A stretch of 6,447 nt of DNA from VFMC01 sp031404435 (GTDB lineage: Bacteria > Actinomycetota > Acidimicrobiia > Acidimicrobiales > Ilumatobacteraceae): the NCBI GenBank assembly GCA_031404435.1, contig JANNHO010000133.1, positions 1 to 6,447 on the forward strand, written 5' to 3'. Each line of letters starts with the position of its first letter. Position 1 is the stretch's first letter. The notes beneath the pieces are model-generated. The model was not told the DNA's origin and ran no database searches. It worked only from the letters and a program-made list of their open reading frames with translations. A program made the translations under genes and the position numbers. Below are positions 6,295-6,447 of this stretch, in pieces.

Positions 6295-6306
6295 TACCAT
6301 CGCGCG
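6295..6306 (+). promoter_or_regulatory. Candidate leaderless promoter -10 box of the acyl-CoA synthetase gene
   Basis: TACCAT (6295-6300) fits TANNNT and sits exactly 6 bases before the ATG at 6307, the same arrangement as before the aminotransferase gene. No Shine-Dalgarno is seen before the ATG. The -35 region (CTGAGG, 6272-6277) is a poor match. Confidence 0.5.
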
Positions 6307-6447
6307 ATGGAGATGCACTTTGCCACCATTTGGGAATCGATCGCCGATCACATCGGTGACACCACGGCGCTGGTGCACGGCAGCACCCGGCGCACGTGGT
6401 CGGAGTTCGACGAACGAAGCGCCCGGATCGCCACGGCGTTCGTCGAA
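6307..6447 (+). CDS. Acyl-CoA synthetase / AMP-dependent ligase, N-terminal fragment (runs off the window)
   Basis: The frame from the ATG at 6307 is open to the last base (47 codons, no stop). The translation opens MEMHFATIWESIADHIGD and continues ALVHGSTRRTWSEFDERSARIATAF. This is the standard N-terminus of FadD-like acyl-CoA synthetases of the ANL superfamily: a helix, then 'ALV-x-G-x-x-x-x-T-W-x-E-F-D-x-x-x-x-R-x-A'. Such enzymes adenylate a carboxylic acid with ATP and transfer it to CoA. The AMP-binding P-loop and substrate pocket lie beyond the window, so chain length and substrate cannot be judged. The start is supported by the -10 box 6 bases upstream. The gene begins its own unit after hairpins in the 116-base gap. 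The family call is good for so short a fragment but rests on the N-terminus alone. Confidence 0.75.
   Translation, partial: MEMHFATIWESIADHIGDTTALVHGSTRRTWSEFDERSARIATAFVE

Overview
The window looks like chromosomal DNA from a high-GC actinobacterium. I would guess the Acidimicrobiia or a relative, but that lineage is an inference. The grounds are strongly GC-biased third codon positions, an F420-type (Ddn-like) oxidoreductase domain, an Old Yellow Enzyme of the mycofactocin-associated type, and gene starts that lack a Shine-Dalgarno sequence and instead carry a -10 box right against the ATG. All seven genes lie on the + strand. No rRNA, tRNA, mobile element or CRISPR array is visible.

Layout. 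(1) Bases 1-783 hold the 3' part of a PlsY acyltransferase gene that runs without a stop into a Ddn-like deazaflavin (F420)-dependent oxidoreductase domain. Three bases later, at 787-2664, comes a 625-residue FadH/OYE-type flavoenzyme closely resembling the 'mycofactocin system FadH/OYE family oxidoreductase 1' group. (2) After a 124-base gap, 2789-4096 encodes a class III PLP aminotransferase that matches the aromatic beta-amino-acid (beta-phenylalanine) aminotransferase group much better than true HemL. Its stop overlaps (ATGA) the start of a HAD phosphatase at 4093-4755. (3) After a 191-base gap rich in palindromes, 4947-5678 encodes a pirin with an intact metal site, overlapping (ATGA) a VOC/glyoxalase-fold metalloprotein at 5675-6190. 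(4) After a 116-base gap with hairpins, an acyl-CoA synthetase-like gene starts at 6307 and runs off the window.

Organisation. Genes within a group are joined by ATGA overlaps or a 3-base gap. Each of the three groups whose start lies inside the window begins with a -10-like hexamer 5-6 bases before the ATG and has no ribosome binding site. This fits four short transcription units, at least three of them probably leaderless. The functional theme is redox and acyl or amino-acid catabolism: membrane phospholipid acyl transfer, F420 and flavin reductases, a beta-amino-acid transaminase, cupin and VOC metal enzymes, and CoA-ligation. No single pathway can be proved from this stretch.

The most unusual items are the PlsY-Ddn fusion, the mycofactocin-type OYE directly behind it with no mycofactocin biosynthesis gene in view, and the structured 4756-4946 intergenic region with a perfect 27-base palindrome.
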